The position numbers and the translations under genes were made by a program. Under the pieces are notes generated by a model. That model was given only the letters and a program-made list of their open reading frames with translations, did not search any database and was not told the origin of the DNA. A DNA stretch of 23,452 nucleotides from Bacteroidales bacterium (lineage in GTDB: Bacteria; Bacteroidota; Bacteroidia; Bacteroidales; SM23-62). The stretch lies in assembly GCA_016783865.1 (NCBI GenBank), contig JADHVS010000047.1:1-23452 (forward strand), written 5' to 3'. Shown here piece after piece: positions 6,084 through 13,365 of this stretch. Positions within the stretch are counted from its first letter, which is position 1. Each line of letters starts with the position of its first letter.

Positions 6084-6701
6084 TTATTGAAACAATCCGT
6101 GTAATTCTGCATTGATCTTGTCGATAACACTGCTCACGTCATCCGTGCTATCCGGGAAATTATAATTATCTGCATCAACGATAAGTAACTTTCCAAGATT
6201 GTAAGACTCTATCCAGGCTTCATATCGCTCATTCAGTCTTTTCAGGTAATCCAGACGAATGCTGCTTTCATACTTTCGGCCACGGTTCTGAATCTGGTTG
6301 ACCAGTGTTGGAATAGAAGCTCTCAGGTAAATGATCAGATCCGGAGCATTGATTAAAGAACTGACCAGGTTAAACAGGGTAAAATAATTTTCAAAATCCC
6401 TGGTCGACATAAGACCCATAGAGTGAAGGTTAGGGGCAAAAATAAAGGCATCCTCATAGATGGTCCTGTCCTGAATAATATCTTTACCCGATTTCTTAAT
6501 ATCCAAAATCTGATTGAATCTGCTATTCAGAAAATAGATCTGAAGATTGAATGACCAGCGTTGCATGTCCTGGTAAAAGTCATTCAGGTAAGGATTTTCA
6601 TCCACGTCTTCAAAATGGGGTTCCCAGCCATAATGTTTGGCCAGTATAGAAGTCAGGGTAGTTTTTCCGGAACCAATATTTCCAGCAACCGCAATATGCA
6701 T
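6084..6701 (-). CDS. deoxynucleoside kinase
   Basis: This 205-residue enzyme is a deoxynucleoside kinase of the dCK/dGK/dAK family, which salvages deoxynucleosides by 5'-phosphorylation. The P-loop is GNIGSGKTT (7-15). The Glu-Asp stretch FEDVDENPYL follows, with QDRTIYED (Asp78-Arg79, the DR(S/T) motif) and an arginine-rich lid, NRGRKYE (139-145). Length fits the bacterial enzymes, which are usually specific for deoxyadenosine or deoxyguanosine; specificity cannot be read from the sequence. It is the last gene of a minus-strand run (GH3, propeller-like protein, this kinase). The gap to the upstream gene is 49 bases. Its TAA abuts the TAA of the plus-strand PfkB kinase with no base between, leaving no room for a terminator outside coding sequence. 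Confidence 0.92.
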   Translation of the reverse strand: MHIAVAGNIGSGKTTLTSILAKHYGWEPHFEDVDENPYLNDFYQDMQRWSFNLQIYFLNSRFNQILDIKKSGKDIIQDRTIYEDAFIFAPNLHSMGLMSTRDFENYFTLFNLVSSLINAPDLIIYLRASIPTLVNQIQNRGRKYESSIRLDYLKRLNERYEAWIESYNLGKLLIVDADNYNFPDSTDDVSSVIDKINAELHGLFQ

Positions 6702-6750
6702 GATGTCGTAATGTTAGAAGTGTGGGTTACTAATGTACGAAAAATCCTGA

Positions 6751-7539
6751 TTAATTTACCTTAATCTGATAAATATGAATCCCTTCTGGATTAAGAAGAT
6801 ATATAAAATCTGGTTGGATTCTAATGTCAAGTATTTCATTGACTTCAGGTAAGTTAACTAAAGTGTTGGTGAAGGTACTTAAATCATATTTGCAGAAGAT
6901 TTTTTTTGCGGTATAGAAGATGCTCTCATCGGTAACCTGAAAAACATTATCGGGAAAAACAGGCAGTGTTTTTGAATATGTGCCATATCGGTCAAAAGTC
7001 AAAATTCCAGTCTTTGGAACATGTACATAAACCATCCTGTTTTTCTCGACCATGGCTACAGGTTTATTATTGTTCGTAAAGGGATTTATTGGAATGCTTT
7101 CATGGATAAGGTTCAGGTTGACATCGAAGTATTGGATCTGATTATTCAATCCGTTAAACAGCCAGAACCCTCCCTGGCTGGAGGCACAAATCACTTCTGC
7201 CTGATCTACTCCCAGGTCATCAAGAAAAACGGGACTTCTCAGTTCCAGAAGGTAGTTGTCAAGCCAGAGCAGTTGATTGAATTCTTTGTAATGAATTAAT
7301 AACCTCAAAGGGTCTGTAGCATCAAGAGAACCAATTTCTCCCAAATAGGCATTGGAATAGTCTGCAATTTTTTCCTGTCTGTTGTTATATTTAATTAGCC
7401 GGTTTCCCTTTATTACGTATACATTCCCCATCGGATCGGTTCGAAAATCAGTGTCTGAGACAGGAATGGTCCCGACCAGCTTAAAAGGAGCCTGAGCCGA
7501 TAAAAGCAACAAGCTGAATATGATGTGATTTAATATCAT
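6751..7539 (-). CDS. small exported protein, propeller-like, unknown function
   Basis: This 262-residue protein begins with a short hydrophobic leader (MILNHIIFSLLLLSAQA) that looks like a signal peptide cleaved near residue 17, with no lipobox cysteine. The mature part is a string of beta-strand segments such as DPMGNVYVIKGNRLIKYN and ILTFDRYGTYSK, resembling the blades of a six-bladed NHL-type propeller. I do not recognise a named family; similar small exported proteins are widespread as hypothetical proteins in Bacteroidota. It starts 33 bases after the GH3 stop codon and is probably co-transcribed with it and with the deoxynucleoside kinase. Degenerate heptad repeats fill that gap. Function unknown. 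Confidence 0.8.
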   Translation of the reverse strand: MILNHIIFSLLLLSAQAPFKLVGTIPVSDTDFRTDPMGNVYVIKGNRLIKYNNRQEKIADYSNAYLGEIGSLDATDPLRLLIHYKEFNQLLWLDNYLLELRSPVFLDDLGVDQAEVICASSQGGFWLFNGLNNQIQYFDVNLNLIHESIPINPFTNNNKPVAMVEKNRMVYVHVPKTGILTFDRYGTYSKTLPVFPDNVFQVTDESIFYTAKKIFCKYDLSTFTNTLVNLPEVNEILDIRIQPDFIYLLNPEGIHIYQIKVN

Positions 7540-7553
7540 TTTAATCGCTCTTT

Positions 7554-7595
7554 CACTTCTGACTTATACTGTCTACTGTCTACTGTCTACTTCTT
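7554..7595. repeat. heptad tandem repeat, unit ACTGTCT, overlapping the GH3 stop
   Basis: Three exact ACTGTCT units (7568-7588) are flanked by degenerate heptads: CACTTCT and GACTTAT before, ACTTCTT after. The last codons and the stop of the GH3 gene (TAG at 7575-7573) lie inside the repeat. Confidence 0.8.
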
Positions 7596-9102
7596 TTTCC
7601 CTCCCCAGGATCTCATCCACAATTTTCCGGTCGTTGCTCAACCGGGGCACCTTGTTTTGTCCTCCCAGTTTTCCCTTGGTCCCTAACCACTTAATAAACG
7701 TTCCTTTTTCCAATTTATGTACAGTCGGCATGATCAGGGTGATACTTTTATACCGTTTGGCCTCATAATCTGAATTGATACTGCACAGGGCATTATCAAG
7801 GACTTTAGTAAAATATTCCATATCCTCCGGCTCCTTTTCAAATTCTATCAGCCATTCGTGTGATCCCTTACTTGAATCGCTCATGTAAATCGGTGCCGCA
7901 GTATAATCATTAATTAAGGACTGGGTTTTAGAGCAGGCAATATTCACCGCCTGTTCTGCATTATCGATAATGATCTCTTCCCCAAAAGCATTAATAAAAT
8001 GTTTGGTCCGGCCTGAAATTTTAATTTTATGAGGATAAGTTGAAGTAAACATTACCGTATCGCCGATCAGGTATCTCCAGAGTCCACTATTGGTTGTGAT
8101 CAGCATGGCATAATTGACACCAGTTTCCACTTCACCAATATCCAGCGCCTTCGGATTTTCTTCATGCAATTCCGACATCGGAATGAATTCATAGTAGACA
8201 CCATAATCAAGCATCAGGAGCATATCGTCTTTTCCAGGTTCATTCTGTAATGCGAAAAATCCCTCGGAGGCGTTATATACTTCCATATAATTCATTGAAT
8301 CTGAAGGGATGACTTTCTGAAATTGTTCCCGGTATGGTGTGAAGCTGACTCCTCCGTGAGTGAATAATTCAAGGTTTGGCCAGATTTCAAGCAAGTGTTT
8401 CTTTTTAGTAACTTTGAGAATATGGTATATCAAAACCAGGTTCCAGGAAGGGATACCGGCAATATTGGTAACATTGTCCTTTATCGTTTCTTTGGTTATC
8501 ATATCCAGCTTCTCTTCCCATTCATCCATCAATGCTACTTCCTGACTGGGGGTGCGGATAAAATGGGCCCAGAAGGGAAGGTTTTCAATCAGGATGGCTG
8601 AGAGGTCGCCATAGAAAGATTGATTCGAATAACTGCTGATGCGATGGCTCCCACCCAGTGTAAGACCTTTACCCTTAAGGATTTTGTTATTAGGGTAGTT
8701 GTGGGTATACAGGGCAATGATATCTTTGCCACCTCTGAAATGACAATCCTCCATTGATTCCATACTCACCGGGATGAATTTACTTTTATCGCTTGTTGTC
8801 CCGGAGGATTTTGCAAACCATTTTACTTCCCCGGGCCAGAGGACGTTCTCTTTGCCTTCCATCAGGGATTGAATGTAAGGCTTCAGATCGTCGTAGGTAT
8901 GCACAGGCACTTTATCCCGGAAGGAGGGAATGGATTTAATGCCTGAAAATCCAAATTTTTTCCCGAACTCAGTATCCCTTGCCTCATCCAATAATCTTAA
9001 CAGGCTGTCCCTCTGAACATCGGTGGGATATTTCATGAACAGGTCAATCTGATGAAGCCTTTTAATGTTCAGCCAGGAAACGATGGAATTAATGATTGGC
9101 AT
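7573..9102 (-). CDS. GH3-family acyl-adenylating protein
   Basis: This 509-residue protein belongs to the GH3 family of the ANL adenylating enzymes. Plant members adenylate hormones such as jasmonate or auxin and join them to amino acids; the substrates of bacterial members are not established to my knowledge. Visible motifs are the ATP-binding SSGTTSDKSK (99-108), YNASEGFFALQ in the middle, and GLWRYLIGDTV, followed by a C-terminal domain with KHFINAFGEE. Length is normal for the bacterial proteins, which run somewhat shorter than the plant enzymes. The last six residues (EVDSRQ) and the stop codon are encoded by a heptad repeat, so the extreme C-terminus is probably dispensable. The exported propeller-like gene follows after 33 bases. 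Queuosine gene queA lies upstream on the same strand, 107 bases away. Confidence 0.92.
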   Translation of the reverse strand: MPIINSIVSWLNIKRLHQIDLFMKYPTDVQRDSLLRLLDEARDTEFGKKFGFSGIKSIPSFRDKVPVHTYDDLKPYIQSLMEGKENVLWPGEVKWFAKSSGTTSDKSKFIPVSMESMEDCHFRGGKDIIALYTHNYPNNKILKGKGLTLGGSHRISSYSNQSFYGDLSAILIENLPFWAHFIRTPSQEVALMDEWEEKLDMITKETIKDNVTNIAGIPSWNLVLIYHILKVTKKKHLLEIWPNLELFTHGGVSFTPYREQFQKVIPSDSMNYMEVYNASEGFFALQNEPGKDDMLLMLDYGVYYEFIPMSELHEENPKALDIGEVETGVNYAMLITTNSGLWRYLIGDTVMFTSTYPHKIKISGRTKHFINAFGEEIIIDNAEQAVNIACSKTQSLINDYTAAPIYMSDSSKGSHEWLIEFEKEPEDMEYFTKVLDNALCSINSDYEAKRYKSITLIMPTVHKLEKGTFIKWLGTKGKLGGQNKVPRLSNDRKIVDEILGREKEVDSRQ

Positions 9103-9183
9103 TTAAACAGTCTTTGAATATAATTTGCCAGTTCAATTCAAGTTTTTTTTAACACTCATTACTCCAGGCCCACCCCCTCTCTT

Positions 9184-9208
9184 CACTCAGCACTCCTCAC
9201 TCTTCACG
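9184..9208. repeat. degenerate heptad repeat, CACTC-type
   Basis: CACTCAG, CACTCCT, CACTCTT and CAC repeat with a strict 7-base step between queA and the GH3 gene. The preceding pyrimidine-rich stretch (from about 9152) contains further CACTC/TACTC words out of phase. Confidence 0.65.
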
Positions 9209-9209
9209 T

Positions 9210-10259
9210 TTATACGATAAGCATGGCATCACCATAGGTGCCAAAATGGTATTTTTCTTTTATCGCTACCTCATAGCTTTGCAATAAATTGTCAAATCCT
9301 GCAAAGGCAGCTACCATCATCAGAAGGGTTGAGAGGGGAAGATGAAAATTTGAGACCATCATATCCGGGATATTAAATTCATAGGGAGGGAATATGAACT
9401 TGTTTGTCCAGCCGTCGAATGGTTTCAGGTAACCTGTGGTAGAGACTGAGCTCTCCATGGTCCTTGTGACAGTTGTTCCAACTGCACAGATTTTGCTTTT
9501 TCTGTCTTTGGCATCATTTACAATCTTAACTGCTTCCTCCGAGATAATGATCCTTTCAGAATCCATCTTATGTTTGGTCAGGTCTTCTACATCCACAGTC
9601 CTGAAATTACCCAGACCAACGTGCAGAGTAATAAAACCAAATTCACATCCAAGGATCTCAAGGCGTTTCAATAATTGTTTGCTGAAATGCATTCCGGCGG
9701 TGGGTGCGGCAACAGCCCCTTCATGCTCGGCATAGACTGTCTGATATCTTTCCTGGTCTTCGGGTTCAACGTTTCTTTTTATGAATTTTGGCAGTGGGGT
9801 TTGCCCCAGACTGTATAACGTCTGTTTGAAGTCCTCATAATCCCCATCATATAAAAATCTTAATGTTCTTCCCCTGGAGGTAGTGTTGTCGATGACCTCA
9901 GCTACCAGGACATCATCTTCACCGAAATATAATTTATTCCCTATCCTGATTTTTCGGGCAGGATCAACAAGTACGTCCCAAAGTCTTTGTTCACGGTTCA
10001 ATTCCCTTAGCAGGAATACCTCGATCTCGGCACCCGTTTTTTCCTTGTTACCATACAATCTGGCTGGAAATACCTTGGTATTATTGAAAACCAGTACATC
10101 CTTATCCTTGAAGAATTTTAATATATCTTTAAAAATAATATGTTCTATTTTTCCGGAATCCCTGTGCAAAACCAACAGTCTTGACTCATCCCGGTTGTCG
10201 GCCGGGTACTCTGCAATTAAATTTTCGGGCAAATCAAATCTGAATTGAGATAATTTCAT
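9210..10259 (-). CDS. queA: S-adenosylmethionine:tRNA ribosyltransferase-isomerase
   Basis: QueA transfers and isomerises the ribose of S-adenosylmethionine onto preQ1 in tRNA, giving epoxyqueuosine at wobble position 34 of the tRNAs for Asp, Asn, His and Tyr. The 349-residue length is normal. Family motifs are present throughout: the N-terminal [12 protein letters not shown] and [47 protein letters not shown], and the C-terminal [18 protein letters not shown]. It is the last gene of the run after ftsX, DUF3098, uppP and truB, but a 132-base gap with a hairpin separates it from truB. A substrate tRNA, tRNA-Asn(GTT), happens to lie in this window. No other queuosine genes are seen here. Confidence 0.97.
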   Translation of the reverse strand: MKLSQFRFDLPENLIAEYPADNRDESRLLVLHRDSGKIEHIIFKDILKFFKDKDVLVFNNTKVFPARLYGNKEKTGAEIEVFLLRELNREQRLWDVLVDPARKIRIGNKLYFGEDDVLVAEVIDNTTSRGRTLRFLYDGDYEDFKQTLYSLGQTPLPKFIKRNVEPEDQERYQTVYAEHEGAVAAPTAGMHFSKQLLKRLEILGCEFGFITLHVGLGNFRTVDVEDLTKHKMDSERIIISEEAVKIVNDAKDRKSKICAVGTTVTRTMESSVSTTGYLKPFDGWTNKFIFPPYEFNIPDMMVSNFHLPLSTLLMMVAAFAGFDNLLQSYEVAIKEKYHFGTYGDAMLIV

Positions 10260-10302
10260 GTGTTTATATATATTGATTTTAATCTGTCACATGTAACTCG
10301 TG

Positions 10303-10330
10303 ATGAAAATAATTTTCATGCTCGTTTCAT
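10303..10330 (-). repeat. intercistronic hairpin with a motif shared with the speB 3' end
   Basis: ATGAAAAT-A-ATTTTCAT (10303-10319) is a perfect inverted repeat. On the minus strand, 10330-10315 reads ATGAAACGAGCATGAA, identical over 16 bases to 3073-3088. Both copies lie between co-directional genes and point the same way relative to transcription. Confidence 0.5.
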
Positions 10331-10391
10331 ATGATAATTGTTAATATTCGAATAGCGCAGGATGCCTTTATACGTAAGAAAAGTCAATTGG

Positions 10392-11096
10392 TTACAATTT
10401 TTTTAAATTTCCTTCAAATTTAGTTATCGACCAGGCCTGGTCGACTGAAATATCACCAATGGCAGTCCTTCTGAGTTCCACAAGATGTCCGCCGCTTTCC
10501 AGAGATTTTCCTATGTCCATGGCCAGTGCCCGGATGTAAGTCCCCTTGCTGCATTTAATTTGCAGCGTGAGGTGAGGTGGTTTATACGTGATCATGTCAA
10601 TGCTATCGATTCTTATCTCTTTTGGTTTCATTTCCACTTTTTCCCCTTTCCTGGCAAGCTCATATGCCCGTTTCCCACTTATCCATTTGGCAGAAAAAAC
10701 CGGAGGGATCTGGTCCTGTATCCCGATAAACTTCTGCAGGATTTTTTTAATCAGGTCTTCAGTAATGTGGTCCGTAGGATAGGCATGATCCACTTCGGTT
10801 TCCAGGTCAAACGACGGAGTTGTTTTACCTAAACAGATGGTGGCCAGATATTCTTTGTCGTGATCCAGGTAGTAATGGATGTTTTTTGTTTTAGCCCCTG
10901 TACATATTATCATGAGTCCGGTAGCCAGTGGATCGAGTGTGCCGGCATGACCCACCTTGATCCATTTCAGACTAAAGTGTTTCCTTATCAGGTTTCGCAT
11001 CTTATGTACCACATCAAAGGATGACCACTCCAGAGGTTTATCAATGTATAGTACTACTCCTTCCTGAAAATTGGTGTGTTTAGTAAATCCCTGCAT
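10392..11096 (-). CDS. truB: tRNA pseudouridine(55) synthase
   Basis: TruB converts uridine 55 in the T-loop of tRNAs to pseudouridine. The 234-residue protein has the catalytic block KVGHAGTLDPLATG (47-60), with Asp55 as the nucleophilic aspartate. It also has the N-terminal YIDKPLEWSSFDVV, the central PPVFSAKWISGKRAYELAR, and KCSKGTYIRALAMDIG near the C-terminus. It is shorter than E. coli TruB because the C-terminal PUA domain is missing, as is common in Bacteroidota. It starts 3 bases after the uppP stop, so the two genes are surely co-transcribed, linked with ftsX and DUF3098 upstream. Confidence 0.97.
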   Translation of the reverse strand: MQGFTKHTNFQEGVVLYIDKPLEWSSFDVVHKMRNLIRKHFSLKWIKVGHAGTLDPLATGLMIICTGAKTKNIHYYLDHDKEYLATICLGKTTPSFDLETEVDHAYPTDHITEDLIKKILQKFIGIQDQIPPVFSAKWISGKRAYELARKGEKVEMKPKEIRIDSIDMITYKPPHLTLQIKCSKGTYIRALAMDIGKSLESGGHLVELRRTAIGDISVDQAWSITKFEGNLKKL

Positions 11097-11099
11097 ATA

Positions 11100-11885
11100 T
11101 CAGGCTCCGACAATAATGGCAATTATTCCGATGACCAAACAGTATATTCCAAAGTAAATCAGTTTTCCTTTCCTGACTATACTAAGCATCCATTTACATG
11201 CCAGGAGTCCGGAAAGAAAGGCGGCAATGAATCCAATGATGAGCGATATAGGTGAAATAGAAGCCCCGGATGAAAACTCTCCACTTGAAAGGTCAAGAAG
11301 GTTGGCTGCAATGATTGGAAGCAAAACCATCAGAAAAGAAAATTTGGCCACATCACCTCTTCTGTTTCCAAGCAAAAGTCCGGTGGAAATAGTAGCTCCC
11401 GATCTGGATATCCCTGGAAGTACAGCCAGGGCCTGTGCGATTCCGATGATCAATGAGTGCAAATATGTGATTTCTTTATTCCTGTCTTTCGAAAAGTAGG
11501 ATAAGGTCAATAATCCGGCTGTGATAAGCAGCATACTGCCGACGAGAACAATATTTCCTGTAAAGAATTGTTCCACCTGGTCCCTGAAAAAAATTCCTAC
11601 AATAGCCACCGGTACCATGGAGATCAATAGTTTCAAGAGATAACTGTGGGAGGTATTCCATTTAAAGGAAAACGATTCGACGACCAGGGTTTTTAGTTCC
11701 TGAAAGAAAACGACCAGTATGCTCAATACAGTTGCTGCATGGACCACCATGGCAAATGTAATATCTTCTTTGATTTCGGTGTTAAGGATTACTTTTCCAA
11801 GTTCAAGATGACCGCTGCTGCTAACAGGGAGGAATTCAGTAAGGCCTTGTATAATACCGAGAATTAATGCTTCATACCAATCCAT
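11100..11885 (-). CDS. uppP: undecaprenyl-diphosphate phosphatase
   Basis: This 261-residue membrane enzyme (UppP/BacA) removes a phosphate from undecaprenyl diphosphate to recycle the lipid carrier of cell-wall synthesis. It gives some bacitracin tolerance in other bacteria. The two active-site repeats are clear: GIIQGLTEFLPVSSSGH (10-26, with Glu17 and His26) and LPGISRSGATIS (156-167, with Arg161). Seven or eight hydrophobic segments fill the rest. The preceding DUF3098 gene ends 2 bases before its start and truB follows 3 bases after its stop, a tight arrangement typical of translational coupling. Confidence 0.97.
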   Translation of the reverse strand: MDWYEALILGIIQGLTEFLPVSSSGHLELGKVILNTEIKEDITFAMVVHAATVLSILVVFFQELKTLVVESFSFKWNTSHSYLLKLLISMVPVAIVGIFFRDQVEQFFTGNIVLVGSMLLITAGLLTLSYFSKDRNKEITYLHSLIIGIAQALAVLPGISRSGATISTGLLLGNRRGDVAKFSFLMVLLPIIAANLLDLSSGEFSSGASISPISLIIGFIAAFLSGLLACKWMLSIVRKGKLIYFGIYCLVIGIIAIIVGA

Positions 11886-11887
11886 CC

Positions 11888-12154
11888 TTACTGTTGTTCC
11901 TCTTTGCTTTCTTTTGGTTTCTTCATAATGGCCCAGATCTCGAATGCAAATCCGAACAACACGACAATGGGAGCAAGGGTAATCCGTCTGAAGTTGAAAA
12001 TTTCGGGATTAAATTCATTGGGATTTTCGGCTTTTCCCCCGATCATTAACAGGAATCCAATAATAATGATCGCAAAGCCAATGACAAGGAGAATATAATT
12101 TTCCTTTTGTAATGGAAAATCAGGTTTCTCACTTTCAATTTTTTTCTTTGCCAT
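11888..12154 (-). CDS. DUF3098 small membrane protein
   Basis: This 88-residue protein has two membrane segments (about 20-38 and 57-76) joined by a short loop, with charged ends including a Lys/Glu-rich C-terminus. It matches the DUF3098 family, a Bacteroidota protein regularly found between ftsX and uppP. Its function is unknown; the context suggests cell-envelope or division work. It ends 2 bases before uppP. A 172-base gap containing a 91-bp palindromic element separates it from ftsX upstream. Confidence 0.88.
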   Translation of the reverse strand: MAKKKIESEKPDFPLQKENYILLVIGFAIIIIGFLLMIGGKAENPNEFNPEIFNFRRITLAPIVVLFGFAFEIWAIMKKPKESKEEQQ

Positions 12155-12194
12155 TTTTCTGTTTTTATATTGTTAATATTTATTTATGCTTCTT

Positions 12195-12285
12195 GTCATC
12201 CTGAATCTATTTCAGGATCTCATTATCAGTTATTTATAGATCCTGAAACCCTGACCTTCGTCAGGGCAGGCAAGTTCAGGATGAC
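12195..12285. repeat. 91-bp palindromic element between ftsX and DUF3098
   Basis: Perfect 11-bp terminal inverted repeats, GTCATCCTGAA (12195-12205) and TTCAGGATGAC (12275-12285), enclose a second inverted pair, TTCAGGATCT (12211-12220) and AGATCCTGAA (12239-12248). Between the inner pair and the right end sits CCCTGAC-CTTC-GTCAGGG (12249-12266), a perfect 7-bp hairpin. The word TCCTGAA occurs four times counting both strands. This looks like a REP- or MITE-type non-coding repeat. No target duplication is obvious. Confidence 0.75.
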
Positions 12286-12326
12286 TATAATATGAAATTT
12301 TACTTAGCCTCTAAAATCAACAACAG

Positions 12327-13205
12327 TTAATAATAAAGATCATCTGATCTCATCCTGAGAAATCTGTTTACAGCAAAAAAGGTTGAAATCCAATTTATAA
12401 CTATACCGAGGATAATAACAGCCAGGAACAGGATTCCAATAATCTCAACATCCTGGAAGCTGATGATCTGTACCAGTTCTTTCTGGGCCAGGTAAATAAT
12501 CCCAACGAGGAGAGCAATCGCAAGAAAAGCTGCATACACTCCATGGGTGGCACTTTTACCCAAAAAGGGTCTGCGGATAAACGACCTGGTGGCTCCTACC
12601 AATTGCATTGTTTTAATTAAAAACCTTTTGGAATACACCGATAAGCGAATGGTATTGTTAATGAGCGCTACGGCAACGAGGAACATTAATACGCTAAACG
12701 CAAGTAATATCAGGCTTATTTTTCTAACATTTTCATGGACAAGGTGGACCAGCGACTTTTGGTAAAAGATTTCGTGTACCTCTTCGTATTTGCTGATCTC
12801 ATTTTCCACTCCTGAAATGCTGTCGGGATGAGCAAAAGATGCAATAAATCTTACTTCGATGGAAGCCCCCAGTGGATTGTAACCCAAAAAGTCAATGAAA
12901 TCTTCTCCCAGCTCTTCCTGAAAATCTGCTGCAGCTTCTTCTTTGGTAATATAATCTGTTGACTTAACAAATGGCATGGCATCCAGTCGTTTCTGCAACC
13001 GGATGATATCCACTTCCCGTATATTGTCTTTCAGAAAGATCGAAAATCCTATATTTTCCTTTACATGATCCGATATTTTTTTCGCATTAAGTAACAAAAT
13101 ACCGATCAATCCAAGAAGAAACAGTACAAGGGAAATACTGATAATAGATGTCAGATATGAACTTCTAAGCTTTCTTTTACTGATGCCTGATTCCTTTTTC
13201 TTCAT
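12327..13205 (-). CDS. ftsX: cell division permease FtsX
   Basis: FtsX is the membrane subunit of the FtsEX complex, which couples ATP hydrolysis by FtsE to cell-wall hydrolases at the septum. The 292-residue protein has the FtsX topology: a basic cytoplasmic N-terminus, a first membrane helix (about 19-40), an extracytoplasmic domain (about 41-163) and three helices (about 164-182, 222-240 and 255-277). The QLVGATRSFIRRPF stretch between helices 2 and 3 is the conserved permease motif. ftsE is not next to it here. A -7 box lies at 13224-13231 and a short heptad repeat just upstream of that. It heads the run to DUF3098, uppP, truB and queA. Confidence 0.95.
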   Translation of the reverse strand: MKKKESGISKRKLRSSYLTSIISISLVLFLLGLIGILLLNAKKISDHVKENIGFSIFLKDNIREVDIIRLQKRLDAMPFVKSTDYITKEEAAADFQEELGEDFIDFLGYNPLGASIEVRFIASFAHPDSISGVENEISKYEEVHEIFYQKSLVHLVHENVRKISLILLAFSVLMFLVAVALINNTIRLSVYSKRFLIKTMQLVGATRSFIRRPFLGKSATHGVYAAFLAIALLVGIIYLAQKELVQIISFQDVEIIGILFLAVIILGIVINWISTFFAVNRFLRMRSDDLYY

Positions 13206-13223
13206 TCATTCTTTTTGAATCCA

Positions 13224-13231
13224 CAAAGATA
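13224..13231 (-). promoter_or_regulatory. ftsX: -7 box of ftsX
   Basis: On the minus strand, TATCTTTG matches TAnnTTTG exactly and sits 18 bases before the ATG at 13205. The region where a -33 element would sit is occupied by the heptad repeat at 13241-13254, and no TTG is seen at the usual distance. Confidence 0.4.
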
Positions 13232-13240
13232 ACAAAAACC

Positions 13241-13254
13241 GTGAGTCGTGAATC
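13241..13254. repeat. two-copy heptad repeat (GTGAGTC, GTGAATC)
   Basis: GTGAGTC and GTGAATC are the same unit and the same variant as in the array at 1067-1094, and lie directly upstream of the ftsX -7 box. Confidence 0.55.
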
Positions 13255-13304
13255 GGGGGGTGTGGGGATTGGGTACTGAGTGTGGTATACCAGGAATGAT
13301 AACT

Positions 13305-13340
13305 GACTTGTAGACTAGCGACTCGAAGACTTGCAGACTC
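13305..13340. repeat. degenerate GACT repeat with 7-8 base step
   Basis: GACT words start at 13305, 13313, 13320, 13328 and 13336, each followed by TTGT, AG, CGA or TTGC-like variants. The array lies just downstream of ilvE. Confidence 0.55.
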
Positions 13341-13344
13341 TTAT

Positions 13345-13365
13345 TCGTCGATTTTCAATCGACGA
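13345..13365 (-). promoter_or_regulatory. ilvE: hairpin holding the ilvE stop codon in its loop
   Basis: TCGTCGATT (13345-13353) and AATCGACGA (13357-13365) form a perfect 9-bp stem with a 3-base loop. The ilvE TGA stop (13357-13355) is in the loop and first base pair. No T-run follows on the minus strand, so it is not a standard terminator; it may protect the mRNA 3' end. Confidence 0.5.
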
